A stretch of 64,000 nucleotides of DNA from an uncultured Bacilli bacterium (lineage in GTDB: Bacteria > Bacillota_I > Bacilli_A > RF39 > UBA660): assembly GCA_934085675.1 (NCBI GenBank), contig CAKOHH010000003.1, positions 1-64,000 of the forward strand. The letters are read 5' to 3'. Each line of letters starts with the position of its first letter. Positions within the stretch are counted from its first letter, which is position 1. Made by a program: the position numbers and the translations under genes. The notes under the pieces are model-generated. The model had not been told where the DNA came from and did no database searches. It was given only the letters and a program-made list of their open reading frames with translations. Shown here piece after piece: positions 43,144 to 52,644 of this stretch.

Positions 43144-44727
43144 GTGAAGAAAAAAGAATTTTTAAGGGATTTGAAAAAGGGATTAATAGGCATTGATGAA
43201 GAAGACAAAGAAGATATTATTGCAGAATATAATGATTATATTGATGAAAAAATAAATAATGGAATGACCGAAGAAGAGGCAGTATTATTTTTTGGCGATG
43301 CCAGTGAACTTGCTAAAGAACTTTATAAAACTTATAAACCTAAAAACGAAGTTTCTAAAAATACATTAGAAGATTTTTCAGAACATTTACTTTCTTACAT
43401 TCAAAACATTAGTCAAGATTTAAGTAGCAGATCTTTTAAAGAAATCGTTTATTTAATTATCGAAATTTCACTTTTTTTATTAGTTATTTCTTTAGGGCAC
43501 ATTCCTTTTTCATTACTTATTAACCTAGGCAAAAATATCTTTTATATTTTATCAAGTCCTTTTAATCGTATTTTTTACTATGTTTGGAAATTTATTTTAG
43601 AATTATCTTATATCTTGATGGCTTTTTATATTTTTAAAACAGCCTTAGATAAAAAATTTTTCCAAAAAGAAATCTCTTATGAGAAGAAAAATAATATCAT
43701 TCCTCCTCAAGGCGAAACCATTATTAAACTATTTAGTTATCTTTTAAAATTTGGGGCTATTATTATGCTTTTTGCCCTTAGTATTTATTTAATGGTTATG
43801 GTTTTTGTTTTAGCCCTTGCCATTTATTTACTTCTTCACCAAGTCTATTATTTTGGTTTATATTTGATTATCTTTTCATTATTTATCTTTGGTTTTTTAT
43901 TCTTTATGATTTTATATCATTTTGTAGCTAGCCGTAAAGGCTATGCCAAAATGTTTTTAATAAGTTTTGTTGGTACGATTCTTCTTTTAGGTTTAGGCTG
44001 TGTTATGGCTTTAGATGAACTTTCTAAAACGGAATTCATAAGTGGTGTACCAAGTGATTTAAAATTAGAAACGTTAACAGAAGAACTTATTATGAATAAA
44101 GATACTGTTTTTATAGGCAATATTGCTAACTATAATATTGACAATAATTTAGACACAATTAAAGTCACTTATGAATATTATCCCCTTAGTAATGCCATGA
44201 AAACAGACATTGTTAAAAAAGATAATCTTGTTTATTTAAATTATACTTTAGAAAAGATTAATATAAAAACAGATATTTTAGGACATATGATTAAAGATTT
44301 AAAAGAGAAAAAAGTTTATGATTATAAACTAGAACCAACTATAACAGTGAGCGCTAATGAAAAAAACATTGCCATGATTAAAAAAAATCGTCAAAAATAT
44401 TATCAAAATAAAACTAATTATTCTAGTTGTGAATTTATAAGAACTTATAAGATTTTGAATAGTGTTTTAAGTAGTGATAGTGATTATATCTATTTAACTT
44501 TACAAAGTTTTCTAAGTGATGATGTTCAAACCGTTAAAGTAAAAAAAGCCCTTTTAAACGAAGTTTCTATTGGCGATAATTATGAGTTTACTTTTAAAAC
44601 ATATCAATCCTATATTGATACATCTATCGAAAATTTATTTACCGAAAATGAAGTTGTCAAAATCGTAAAAACTGACAAAGAAGGAATGAATCAGATAGAA
44701 GAAGATAGTTGTTCTAACTTTTATTAA
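43144..44727 (+). CDS. HAAS (DUF1700)-domain multi-spanning membrane protein
   Basis: The 527-aa protein begins with a HAAS domain (about residues 3-65: EFLRDLKKGLIGIDEEDKED, then DYIDEKINNGMTEEEAVLFF). About six membrane helices and a C-terminal extracytoplasmic region with beta-type sequence follow. HAAS proteins are usually regulated by a PadR repressor encoded upstream; none is seen here. GTG 43144 follows AAAGAGG at good spacing, so earlier in-frame codons are unlikely. Function is unknown, probably envelope-stress related. Confidence 0.75.
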   Translation: MKKKEFLRDLKKGLIGIDEEDKEDIIAEYNDYIDEKINNGMTEEEAVLFFGDASELAKELYKTYKPKNEVSKNTLEDFSEHLLSYIQNISQDLSSRSFKEIVYLIIEISLFLLVISLGHIPFSLLINLGKNIFYILSSPFNRIFYYVWKFILELSYILMAFYIFKTALDKKFFQKEISYEKKNNIIPPQGETIIKLFSYLLKFGAIIMLFALSIYLMVMVFVLALAIYLLLHQVYYFGLYLIIFSLFIFGFLFFMILYHFVASRKGYAKMFLISFVGTILLLGLGCVMALDELSKTEFISGVPSDLKLETLTEELIMNKDTVFIGNIANYNIDNNLDTIKVTYEYYPLSNAMKTDIVKKDNLVYLNYTLEKINIKTDILGHMIKDLKEKKVYDYKLEPTITVSANEKNIAMIKKNRQKYYQNKTNYSSCEFIRTYKILNSVLSSDSDYIYLTLQSFLSDDVQTVKVKKALLNEVSIGDNYEFTFKTYQSYIDTSIENLFTENEVVKIVKTDKEGMNQIEEDSCSNFY

Positions 44728-44728
44728 T

Positions 44729-44759
44729 AAGTTTCGTTTATTTAACGATTCTTTTTTTG
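44729..44759 (+). terminator. Imperfect intrinsic terminator
   Basis: AAG-TT-TCGTT pairs with AACGA-TT-CTT with two mismatches, followed by T7. Confidence 0.5.
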
Positions 44760-44812
44760 TTTTGGTGAATTTTTTTTCTTTTTGTGATATTCTTATAAAG
44801 AGGATGGTAATT

Positions 44813-45751
44813 ATGGAACAATTAAATACAGAAGTCAGTATGTTAGAAAGATACGGCGAAAATTTAACTCAAAAAAAATATATTACAGACCCAGCCATTG
44901 CGCGTGATGAGGAAATAAAACAATGTATATTAACACTTTTAACTCCTGAAAAAAGTGCTCTTTTAGTAGGTAAGCCTGGTATTGGTAAAACAGCGATAGT
45001 AGAAGGACTTGCGTATCGTATTCAAAATAATTTGGTTCCTGATGCTTTAAAAGGATGGGAAATTATTAAAGTAAATATTACTTCATTACTTGGCTCTGTG
45101 GTAAGTGATGGGCAAACAGAAAATAGAATTGATTTATTAGTTAAGGAATTAAATCAAAAAGAAAAGACCATACTATTTATTGATGAAACACATGTTTTGG
45201 TTAATAAAAATGCATCCGCAAATGGTGGTATCGACTTTGCTAATATGTTAAAAGCAGGTCTTGATAGAGGAACCATTAAAATGATTGGCGCAACGACTAC
45301 CGAAGAATATGAAACTTATATTTTACGAGATAGAGCGTTTTTAAGAAGATTTCAAAAAATAGATGTTTTAGAAACGTCTAAAGAAAACACTGTTAAAATT
45401 TTAATGGGTACCGTTTATAAACTAGAAACCCAAATGGGAGTTAAACTTCTTTATAGTGATTTTATTAAAGAAAAAATAATGTGGTTCATCGTCGAAATGA
45501 CTGACGAATATAAAAGAGTTTATGAAGTGGCTTCTAGATATCCAGATATATGTTTAACGATTTTATCAAATGCTTTTACTTATGCTTTATATGATAATGA
45601 AAAAACGGTTAAAATAAAACATATTTATAAGGCTATTTGTAATGCCAAAAACATTTATGATGATGTTAAAGTAAAAGAAATCGAGCGTTTTAAAGAAGAA
45701 TTTAAAGATTTAATTGTTGAAGAAAATGTTGATTTAAATGAAAGAGGTTGA
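44813..45751 (+). CDS. Single-module ClpA/ClpB-like AAA+ ATPase
   Basis: The 312-aa protein resembles only the D1 module of ClpA/B: KYITDPAIARDEEIKQC, Walker A GKPGIGKTA (about 53), Walker B ILFIDETHVL (about 120), sensor-1 region IKMIGATTTEEY and arginine finger DRAFLRRFQKI. It lacks the Clp N-domain, the middle coiled coil and D2. Such a short form cannot be the standard disaggregase. AAAGAGG sets ATG 44813. It is followed within 4 bp by a dehydrogenase gene, so they form an operon. Confidence 0.8.
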   Translation: MEQLNTEVSMLERYGENLTQKKYITDPAIARDEEIKQCILTLLTPEKSALLVGKPGIGKTAIVEGLAYRIQNNLVPDALKGWEIIKVNITSLLGSVVSDGQTENRIDLLVKELNQKEKTILFIDETHVLVNKNASANGGIDFANMLKAGLDRGTIKMIGATTTEEYETYILRDRAFLRRFQKIDVLETSKENTVKILMGTVYKLETQMGVKLLYSDFIKEKIMWFIVEMTDEYKRVYEVASRYPDICLTILSNAFTYALYDNEKTVKIKHIYKAICNAKNIYDDVKVKEIERFKEEFKDLIVEENVDLNERG

Positions 45752-45755
45752 AAAA

Positions 45756-46817
45756 ATGGAAAAATTTAAAATAGTTCAAATTGGCTGTGGCAAAATGAGT
45801 AAATATATCATGCGTTATGTGTATGAAAAAGGTGGAATAATTGTCGGAGCTGTTGATAAAAATAAAGATTTAATTGGTAAAGATATTGGCTTTGTCATGG
45901 AAAAAGAAGATAAAAATGTTTTTATTAATGATGCGAAAGACTTAGATAAAATCTTGAAAGAGAATCATCCTGATGTTGCTATTATTACAACGATGAGCTT
46001 TTTAAATGATATTGAGGAATCTATTAGAACATGTGTTAAAAATGGCGTAAATGTTTTAACAACTTGTGAAGAAGCCTTTTATCCTGAAAATTCAAATCCA
46101 AATCTTTATCAAGAATTAGACTCTCTTGCTAAAGCGTTTAATGTCACAGTTACAGGATGTGGTTATCAAGATATTTTCTGGTGCAATATGATTAGTAGTA
46201 TTTGTGCTTCCACTTCTAAAATAACTAAAATTAAAGGTATAAGTTCTTATAATGTAGAAGATTATGGTATTGCCCTTGCTAAGGCTCATGGTGCAGGTTT
46301 AACAGAAAGTGAATTTAAAAAAGAAATAGGTAGTATGAATCATATGGATAAAAAGACCCTTCAAAATCTTATTGACAATCGAGCTTTTTTTCCAAGTTAT
46401 ATGTGGAATGTAATGGGAGCTTTATGTGATAAACTTCAACTTCATATTACGGATATTTCCCAAGAGTTAGTACCTGTTTTAACAGATGAAGAACTAACAA
46501 GTAGTACCCTTAATATGACTTTGAAAAAAGGTGACGTAAGGGGAATGAATGCTTGTGTTAAAGCAAGTACCAAAGAAAATATTTTATTAGAAATTATGTG
46601 TATTGGTAAAGTTTATACAGAAGAAGAAAAAGATATTAACGACTGGACTATTTTTGGTGAACCTACTACAAGAACCGTAAATGAAGAACCTAATACAGTG
46701 TTGCTTACTTGTGCAGATGTCGTAAATCGTATACCAGATGTCTATCATATGTCAAGCGGCTTTGTTCCTATTAGTAAGTATCCTGAACCCCATTTCTTAA
46801 TGTCATTGCAAAAATAG
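45756..46817 (+). CDS. 2,4-diaminopentanoate dehydrogenase-like NAD(P)-dependent oxidoreductase
   Basis: The 353-aa protein has an N-terminal Rossmann motif (IVQIGCGKMSKYI), the VGAVDKN acidic end of strand 2, and a C-terminal domain (VTGCGYQDIFWCNMI, VEDYGIALAKAHGAGL) typical of the DapB-like family containing 2,4-diaminopentanoate dehydrogenase of ornithine fermentation. No other ornithine-degradation gene is nearby. ATG 45756 follows AAAGAGG. The real substrate is uncertain. Confidence 0.7.
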   Translation: MEKFKIVQIGCGKMSKYIMRYVYEKGGIIVGAVDKNKDLIGKDIGFVMEKEDKNVFINDAKDLDKILKENHPDVAIITTMSFLNDIEESIRTCVKNGVNVLTTCEEAFYPENSNPNLYQELDSLAKAFNVTVTGCGYQDIFWCNMISSICASTSKITKIKGISSYNVEDYGIALAKAHGAGLTESEFKKEIGSMNHMDKKTLQNLIDNRAFFPSYMWNVMGALCDKLQLHITDISQELVPVLTDEELTSSTLNMTLKKGDVRGMNACVKASTKENILLEIMCIGKVYTEEEKDINDWTIFGEPTTRTVNEEPNTVLLTCADVVNRIPDVYHMSSGFVPISKYPEPHFLMSLQK

Positions 46818-46829
46818 AAGAGGTGTTTT

Positions 46830-48263
46830 ATGCCTGAAAAGTTAAGAAATAAAAAAATTTTGTATGGTTTATTACTTTTCTTTTTTTTGGTAGTGATTCC
46901 TTTAGTAGGCTATGTTTTATTAAAAGATAAATTTAAAGTAAAAGAATTTAAAGATGTTGTCGAAGTAAATTATCAAAGTGCTTTTAAAGAGGCCAGTGGA
47001 GAGGTTTGTTATGGCAATTTCTTTAGCTGTAACGAGGTGACTGTCTCAAAAGAGGGAGTAGTGGACACGAGTAAAATTGGGGAATATACCCTTAAATATA
47101 CTTATGAATATGAAGGACAGAAATTTTTTAAAGAGCAAAAAATAGAAGTAAAAGACTTGGAAGCTCCTCATATTACTTTGGAAGATGAAAATATTACGGT
47201 TTGTCCTAATGGTAAACTTCGTCAATATAATGTCAAGGCAGAGGATAATTATGACAAAGATGTAAATGATAAGATAGAGACTAAATATCAAAATGGTAAA
47301 GTTATTTTTGAAGTGACCGATAAATCTGGTAATAAGGCTACCTTGGAAAAAGAAGCTACTTTAAAAGATGAAGATAAACCTTTAATAACTTTAAAGGGAG
47401 AAAGTGTTGTTTCTATCAAAGTCGGCGATAAATATGAAGAATTAGGGGCCACGGCCACGGATGAATGTGATGGTGATTTAACCGCTAAAATAAGCGTTGA
47501 ATCTAAAGTGGATACTAATACTCCTGGTGAATATGAAGTATCTTATAAAGTGGTGGATAGTAGTCAAAATGAAGCAAATATAAAAAGAAAAGTGTATGTT
47601 TATAAACAAAATAATCCATCGGCTCCCGCGGGTAAAAGTATTTATTTAACTTTTGATGATGGACCAAGTTATTATACAAGTAAGTTATTAGACGTATTAA
47701 AAAAATATAATGTAAAAGCCACTTTTTTTGTAACCAGTCAAGGTTTAACTAGTGGCTATGATGATGTGATTTTAAGAGAATATAAAGAAGGTCATACGGT
47801 AGGACTTCATTCTTATTCTCATAATTACAACGTTTATACAAGTGAAAATACTTATTTTAATGATTTATATGCCATTCAAAATAAGGTAAAGAAAATAACA
47901 GGTTATACGGCTAATATTATTCGTTTCCCAGGAGGAAGTTCTAATACCATAAGTAAAAGTTATGATGGCGGAACCCACATCATGAGTAGTTTAACAAAAG
48001 CCGTTGAAGTAAGAGGATTTCGTTATTTTGATTGGAATGTAGTTTCTGGTGATGCAGGCGAAACAACTAATACCGCAACTGTTATTTCCAATGTCATTGG
48101 TGCTTTAGGCAATAATAGTACTTATATGGTTTTGCAACATGATATTAAAGGTTTTAGTGTGGATGCTGTTGAAAGTATTATTAAATTTGGTCTTTCTCAT
48201 GGTTATACTTTTCGCGCTATCACAAATGATACGCCAACTGTTCATCACCGTGTTAATAATTAA
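46830..48263 (+). CDS. Membrane-anchored polysaccharide deacetylase with Ig-like (DUF5011) repeats
   Basis: The 477-aa protein has a TM anchor (about 11-30), Ig-like/DUF5011 repeats (about 100-260: LGATATDECDGDLTAKISVE, NTPGEYEVSYKVVDSS) and a NodB domain from about 268: TFDDGPS (metal Asp), HSYSH (metal His), RFPGGSSN, DWNVVSGDA and VLQHD. It probably removes N-acetyl groups from peptidoglycan or another wall polymer outside the cell, giving lysozyme resistance. AAGAGGTG precedes the ATG. It follows the dehydrogenase by 12 bp. Confidence 0.9.
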   Translation: MPEKLRNKKILYGLLLFFFLVVIPLVGYVLLKDKFKVKEFKDVVEVNYQSAFKEASGEVCYGNFFSCNEVTVSKEGVVDTSKIGEYTLKYTYEYEGQKFFKEQKIEVKDLEAPHITLEDENITVCPNGKLRQYNVKAEDNYDKDVNDKIETKYQNGKVIFEVTDKSGNKATLEKEATLKDEDKPLITLKGESVVSIKVGDKYEELGATATDECDGDLTAKISVESKVDTNTPGEYEVSYKVVDSSQNEANIKRKVYVYKQNNPSAPAGKSIYLTFDDGPSYYTSKLLDVLKKYNVKATFFVTSQGLTSGYDDVILREYKEGHTVGLHSYSHNYNVYTSENTYFNDLYAIQNKVKKITGYTANIIRFPGGSSNTISKSYDGGTHIMSSLTKAVEVRGFRYFDWNVVSGDAGETTNTATVISNVIGALGNNSTYMVLQHDIKGFSVDAVESIIKFGLSHGYTFRAITNDTPTVHHRVNN

Positions 48264-48264
48264 A

Positions 48265-48305
48265 AAAGCTAAGTAAAAATTAATTATTTCTACTCAGCTT
48301 TTTTT
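48265..48305 (+). terminator. Intrinsic terminator after the deacetylase gene
   Basis: AAAGCT-AGTA pairs with TACT-AGCTTT, then a T-run. Confidence 0.75.
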
Positions 48306-48332
48306 GTTCTTTTAAAATAGTGATTAGTTCAT

Positions 48333-49442
48333 TTAAAATTGAGGTTTTTTAACATTTAAAACTAATTTATTATCTTTACTAATTTTATAAATGACATCAT
48401 TTTTACGTTTATCTGAAACTGTGCTATTTTTATTTAAAACAAGAATTTCGTCGTCTACCATTCTAGCATCTTTTATTTTAGTGATTTTAAATAAAATATT
48501 ACGTTTTAGTTCTTTTAATAAAGCGTAAAATCCTTCGATATCATAACGTATAGGTCCAGATTGATTTTCAAAAAAACTTTTAACTAAATGAATTAATGTG
48601 TCATTATTTTGATACAAATAGCGAATTAAATTCATTTCGGTAATTGAAAAGTCATAACCATTATTATTTAAAATATCTTCTTGCCATTTATTTGTATCAA
48701 TCTGCAAAAAATTTTGAATTATTTTATTTGTGGCTTCTTCACATTTTTGATTAATTTCTTCGGCTGTTAATTTGGTTGTTTTATTTTCTTCTCTAATTTT
48801 GTCTTCCATTTTTTGTGTTACTGCAAAAAGACAGTCTTGCATTAAAGGAGATAAAATAACTTCACAATATTTATTTTTAATTTCAGAGAAAACAAGAACT
48901 TCTCGAGATTCACTGGCAAAATTTGAAAATCCGTCAACATTAATTTTGCCCTTATTTTGATAATCTATTATTTTACTAATCTCATTTATAGTCAAATTTA
49001 GACCTTTGATATCTTTGGCAATATATAAAGGTAAAACATCTTTGCTATTTACTAAGGATTGAAGGGCATTTGCATAAGATAAATTAACGTAACTTCCTCG
49101 TTTTACTAAATTTTCTTTTTCTTTAGCAAAATCATAATAGCAATCATCAGGAATGTTTAAAACGGCAATATTTTTTCTTTTCATATAGTGATTATATTTT
49201 CCAGCTTGGATAAGTGCATATTCTTTGGCAACATAATTAAAACTTTTAGAAGTAGAAATCCACATAGAATTATGAGCATTGCTGATAATGTGTTTGAGAA
49301 TATAATAAGATGGGGAAATACTGTGATTTTTAATAATAAAATCTATGACGGAAGTATATTTTTGTCCTATTTGGCATAAAATATCTTCATTATTAAGATA
49401 ATGTTTTTCGTCTTCTTTGTTAAATGCTCTATATAAATACAT
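48333..49442 (-). CDS. Unrecognised protein, possible ADP-ribosyltransferase-like fold
   Basis: I do not recognise this 369-aa soluble protein. Its N-terminal half has MYLYRAF, then SMWISTSKSF, and later FASESREVLVFSEI. An arginine, an STS motif and a glutamate-rich strand in this order recall the R-S-E core of arginine-type ADP-ribosyltransferase folds, but this is a weak reading. The C-terminal half is helical. ATG 49442 is set by AAAGAGGA, and a consensus promoter lies upstream. It is a single divergent gene. Confidence 0.6.
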   Translation of the reverse strand: MYLYRAFNKEDEKHYLNNEDILCQIGQKYTSVIDFIIKNHSISPSYYILKHIISNAHNSMWISTSKSFNYVAKEYALIQAGKYNHYMKRKNIAVLNIPDDCYYDFAKEKENLVKRGSYVNLSYANALQSLVNSKDVLPLYIAKDIKGLNLTINEISKIIDYQNKGKINVDGFSNFASESREVLVFSEIKNKYCEVILSPLMQDCLFAVTQKMEDKIREENKTTKLTAEEINQKCEEATNKIIQNFLQIDTNKWQEDILNNNGYDFSITEMNLIRYLYQNNDTLIHLVKSFFENQSGPIRYDIEGFYALLKELKRNILFKITKIKDARMVDDEILVLNKNSTVSDKRKNDVIYKISKDNKLVLNVKKPQF

Positions 49443-49469
49443 ATTTTTTCCTCTTTTCAAATTTTAATT

Positions 49470-49498
49470 ATTATATATATCGGTTATTTTATTGTCAA
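49470..49498 (-). promoter_or_regulatory. Consensus sigma-A promoter
   Basis: On the minus strand, TTGACA (49493-49498), 17-bp spacer, TATAAT (49470-49475). It drives the 48333-49442 gene and is the only perfect consensus promoter I found here. Confidence 0.85.
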
Positions 49499-49569
49499 TT
49501 AAAATAGTTTTTAAATGTGTCTTTTTAACATTCTTATGTTACAATAGCAGTGAAAAGAGGAATTTAAAT

Positions 49570-50880
49570 ATGAATAAAATTGTTTGCCCCCATTGTCATA
49601 ATACTTTTGAAATAGATAACCAAGATTATGCAGCCATATTAAATCAAGTAAGAGATAAAGAATTTGAAAAGCAAGTTAAATTAAATGATGAAAGAAAAGA
49701 GAAAGAAAAAGAAGCAGCCCTTGAACTTTTGCAAGTTAAAATGAATAATGAAAAGGCTTTAACTTTAAAAGAAAAAGATAATGAGATAAAAAAATTACAA
49801 GACACTTTAAAAAATATCGAACAAGAAAATGAAAGTAGGATAACAAAAATAAAATTGGAAGAGCAAACCAGTGCCTTAGAAGAGGCAAGTAAATTAAAAT
49901 TAAAAATAACCCAACTAGAACAAGAAATAAAGTTACAAGATATGCAAAAAGAAACGGCTTTAAATAAAGTATCTTTTCAAAAAGATGAAGAAATTAGTTC
50001 TTTAAAAAATACGATTTTATTAAATCAAAAAGAATATTCTTTAAAAGAGGCTAATATGAAGCAGTCTTTTGAGCAAGAAATTAAAAGTAAAAATGATATT
50101 ATTGAATATTATAAGGATTTAAAAGCAAGACAATCAACCAAAATGATTGGGGAAACTTTGGAACAACATTGTAATGCTGAATTTAGTAGAATTAGGCCTA
50201 TTTTAAGTAAAAATACATATTTTGAAAAAGATAATGATATTAAAACAGGTTCTAAAGGAGACTTTATTTTTAGGGAATATGATGAGGATAATAATGAACT
50301 TTTATCTATTATGTTTGAAATGAAAAATGAGGCTGATGAAACCGCTACGAAACATAAAAATGAAGATTTTTTCAAAGAATTAGATAAAGATAGAAAAGAA
50401 AAAAAATGTGAATATGCTGTTTTAGTAAGTTTACTTGAAATTGATAATGAAGTTTATAATGTTGGTATTGTTGATGTTTCTTATAAATACGATAAAATGT
50501 ATGTCATAAGGCCCCAATTTTTTATTCCTTTAATTACACTTTTAAGAAATGCCTCTTTAAAATCATTAGAGTATAAAAAAGAAATCACCATTATGAAAAA
50601 TCAAAATTTAGATATTTTACATTTTGAAGAAAATATGAATAAATTTAAAGAGGCCTTTGGTAGAAATTATCAAATCGCGTCTACAAAATTTAAAAAGGCT
50701 ATTGAAGAGATTGATAAAACTATTGATCATTTACAAAAAACAAAAGAAGCTTTATTATCGAGTGAAAACAATTTACGTTTAGCTAACAATAAAGCAGAAG
50801 ATTTAACGATTAAAAATTTAACTAAAAATAATGAAACAATGCAAAAATTATTTGCTGAGGTAAAAGATAAAGAAGAATAA
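49570..50880 (+). CDS. DUF2130 protein: zinc-finger, coiled coil and nuclease-like fold
   Basis: The 436-aa protein has an N-terminal CPHC motif (residues 6-9), a long coiled coil (about 30-185) and the DUF2130 domain (MIGETLEQHCNAEFSRI, KGDFIFRE, LSIMFEMKNE), followed by a shorter coiled coil. The D...ExK arrangement suggests a PD-(D/E)XK-type core. The family role is unknown. ATG 49570 follows AAAAGAGGA; upstream in-frame codons lie within the promoter region. It is divergent from the possible ART-like gene. Confidence 0.85.
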   Translation: MNKIVCPHCHNTFEIDNQDYAAILNQVRDKEFEKQVKLNDERKEKEKEAALELLQVKMNNEKALTLKEKDNEIKKLQDTLKNIEQENESRITKIKLEEQTSALEEASKLKLKITQLEQEIKLQDMQKETALNKVSFQKDEEISSLKNTILLNQKEYSLKEANMKQSFEQEIKSKNDIIEYYKDLKARQSTKMIGETLEQHCNAEFSRIRPILSKNTYFEKDNDIKTGSKGDFIFREYDEDNNELLSIMFEMKNEADETATKHKNEDFFKELDKDRKEKKCEYAVLVSLLEIDNEVYNVGIVDVSYKYDKMYVIRPQFFIPLITLLRNASLKSLEYKKEITIMKNQNLDILHFEENMNKFKEAFGRNYQIASTKFKKAIEEIDKTIDHLQKTKEALLSSENNLRLANNKAEDLTIKNLTKNNETMQKLFAEVKDKEE

Positions 50881-50944
50881 AAATTTCTTCTTTTATCTCT
50901 CTTGTGAATGTGGTATATTATTTCAGTGAAAGAAGGAATTTTAA

Positions 50945-52567
50945 ATGGATAAAACTTTAATTTTTGGCCATAGAAACCCTGATACAGATACTGTTTGTTC
51001 TGCTATTAGTTTAGCATATTTAGAAAATAAACGGGGTATGCATTCGGAAGCAAGAGTTTTAGGGCATATTAATAGAGAAACGGCTTTTGCTCTTAATCAT
51101 TTTGGCATAAAAGAACCAGAATATTTAAATAACGTAAAAGTACAACTTAGAAATGTACATTACAACAAAGGAGTTATGCTAGAAGAAAATGCTTCTTTAA
51201 TTGAAGTTGTTGATTATATGCATGAAAAAAATTGTACGGCTGTACCAATTGTTGATAATGAAAAACATATTACAGGTCTTATTACTTTAAAAGAGATTGC
51301 TAATATTTTTGTTGAAAATTCAAAAGATCATTTATACACAAGTTATCAACATATTGTCGATGCTTTAAAAGGTAAAGAAATCTTACATTTTCATGATGAA
51401 TTTAATGGTAAGTTATATGCCGGAAGTTATCAAAGTCAAACTTTTATTGAAAAAGTAGAGTTTACGCCAAGTGATATTTTAATTGTTGGTGACCGTTATA
51501 AAGTTGTTGAACATGCGATTAAAAGTGGTATTAGTTTAATTGCTCTAACAGGTAATTTAGAACTTGATGAAACTTTATTAAATGAAGCTCGTGAAAAAAG
51601 AGTAAGTATTATTTCTAGTTCTTATGATACTTATAATACATGTAATAAAATTGCTTTAAGTAATTATGTAAAATCACTTGATTTAAATAAAACCCCAGCA
51701 GTTGCTTATGATCAAGATTATCTTACTGATTTTACAGCTATGGCTCAAAAACTAGGTCATACGAATTATCCTATTTTAAATAAAAAAGAAGAAGTTTTAG
51801 GCTTGATTAGAGTTACTGATACTGGTAAGTATGACAAGAAAAATGTTATTTTAGTAGACCATAACAGTTTAGAACAAAGTGTTTCTGGTATTGACGAAGC
51901 AAGTATTATTGAAATTATTGACCATCATAACTTAGGAGCGATTGGTACATCTATTCCTATTAATGTTCGTTGTATGCCTGTTGGTTGTACTTGTACGATT
52001 CTTTATCAATTATATCAAGAATATAATGTTAACATTCCAAAAGAAATGGCTGGTTTAATGTTATCGGCTATTTTATCAGACACTTTAATTTTAAAGAGTC
52101 CAACAACTACAGATATGGACCGTAAAGCTGTTTTAGAACTTTCTAAAATATGTGATGAAAACTATGAAGAATACGGTTATCAAATGCTAAAAGCCGGTAG
52201 TAGTATCGCGGGTATGAGTGTTGAAGATGTTATTTATCAAGATTTTAAATCATATAAAATTGGTAACGATACTTTAGGTATCAGTCAAATTATTACTATG
52301 GATTTTGATAATATTAAAGAGAATATTAATGATTATGTTAATAAATTAGATGAACTTTCTAAAAATGATTATGCTGCAGTTACCGTTTTCATTACTGATA
52401 TTATCAAAAATGGTTCTTATGTTTTATATAACACAAATGCCAAAAATATTGTTGAAGATAGTTTTGACTTAGAAGAAGTTACAGAAGGAACATTTATTAA
52501 AGATTTAGTTTCTCGTAAAAAACAAATGCTTCCTAAATTAATGGAATCATTTGAAAGAAATAATTAA
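50945..52567 (+). CDS. ppaC: CBS-domain manganese-dependent inorganic pyrophosphatase (family II)
   Basis: The 540-aa enzyme hydrolyses pyrophosphate. The DHH core is split: FGHRNPDTDTVCSAI at the N-terminus and IEIIDHHNLGAIGT (about 320) after an insert. The insert has two CBS motifs (CTAVPIVDNEKHITGLITL; NYPILNKKEEVLGLI) flanking a DRTGG domain. Such CBS-pyrophosphatases are regulated by adenine nucleotides. The DHHA2 domain with the substrate-binding SRKKQMLP ends the protein. Length fits the regulated subfamily. Confidence 0.93.
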   Translation: MDKTLIFGHRNPDTDTVCSAISLAYLENKRGMHSEARVLGHINRETAFALNHFGIKEPEYLNNVKVQLRNVHYNKGVMLEENASLIEVVDYMHEKNCTAVPIVDNEKHITGLITLKEIANIFVENSKDHLYTSYQHIVDALKGKEILHFHDEFNGKLYAGSYQSQTFIEKVEFTPSDILIVGDRYKVVEHAIKSGISLIALTGNLELDETLLNEAREKRVSIISSSYDTYNTCNKIALSNYVKSLDLNKTPAVAYDQDYLTDFTAMAQKLGHTNYPILNKKEEVLGLIRVTDTGKYDKKNVILVDHNSLEQSVSGIDEASIIEIIDHHNLGAIGTSIPINVRCMPVGCTCTILYQLYQEYNVNIPKEMAGLMLSAILSDTLILKSPTTTDMDRKAVLELSKICDENYEEYGYQMLKAGSSIAGMSVEDVIYQDFKSYKIGNDTLGISQIITMDFDNIKENINDYVNKLDELSKNDYAAVTVFITDIIKNGSYVLYNTNAKNIVEDSFDLEEVTEGTFIKDLVSRKKQMLPKLMESFERNN

Positions 52568-52644
52568 GAAAGGTGTTAAGCTTTTCTTTTTTTGTTTTAA
52601 AAATGATTTCTTTTTGATATCCTAATAATAGGAGAGTGATTATA

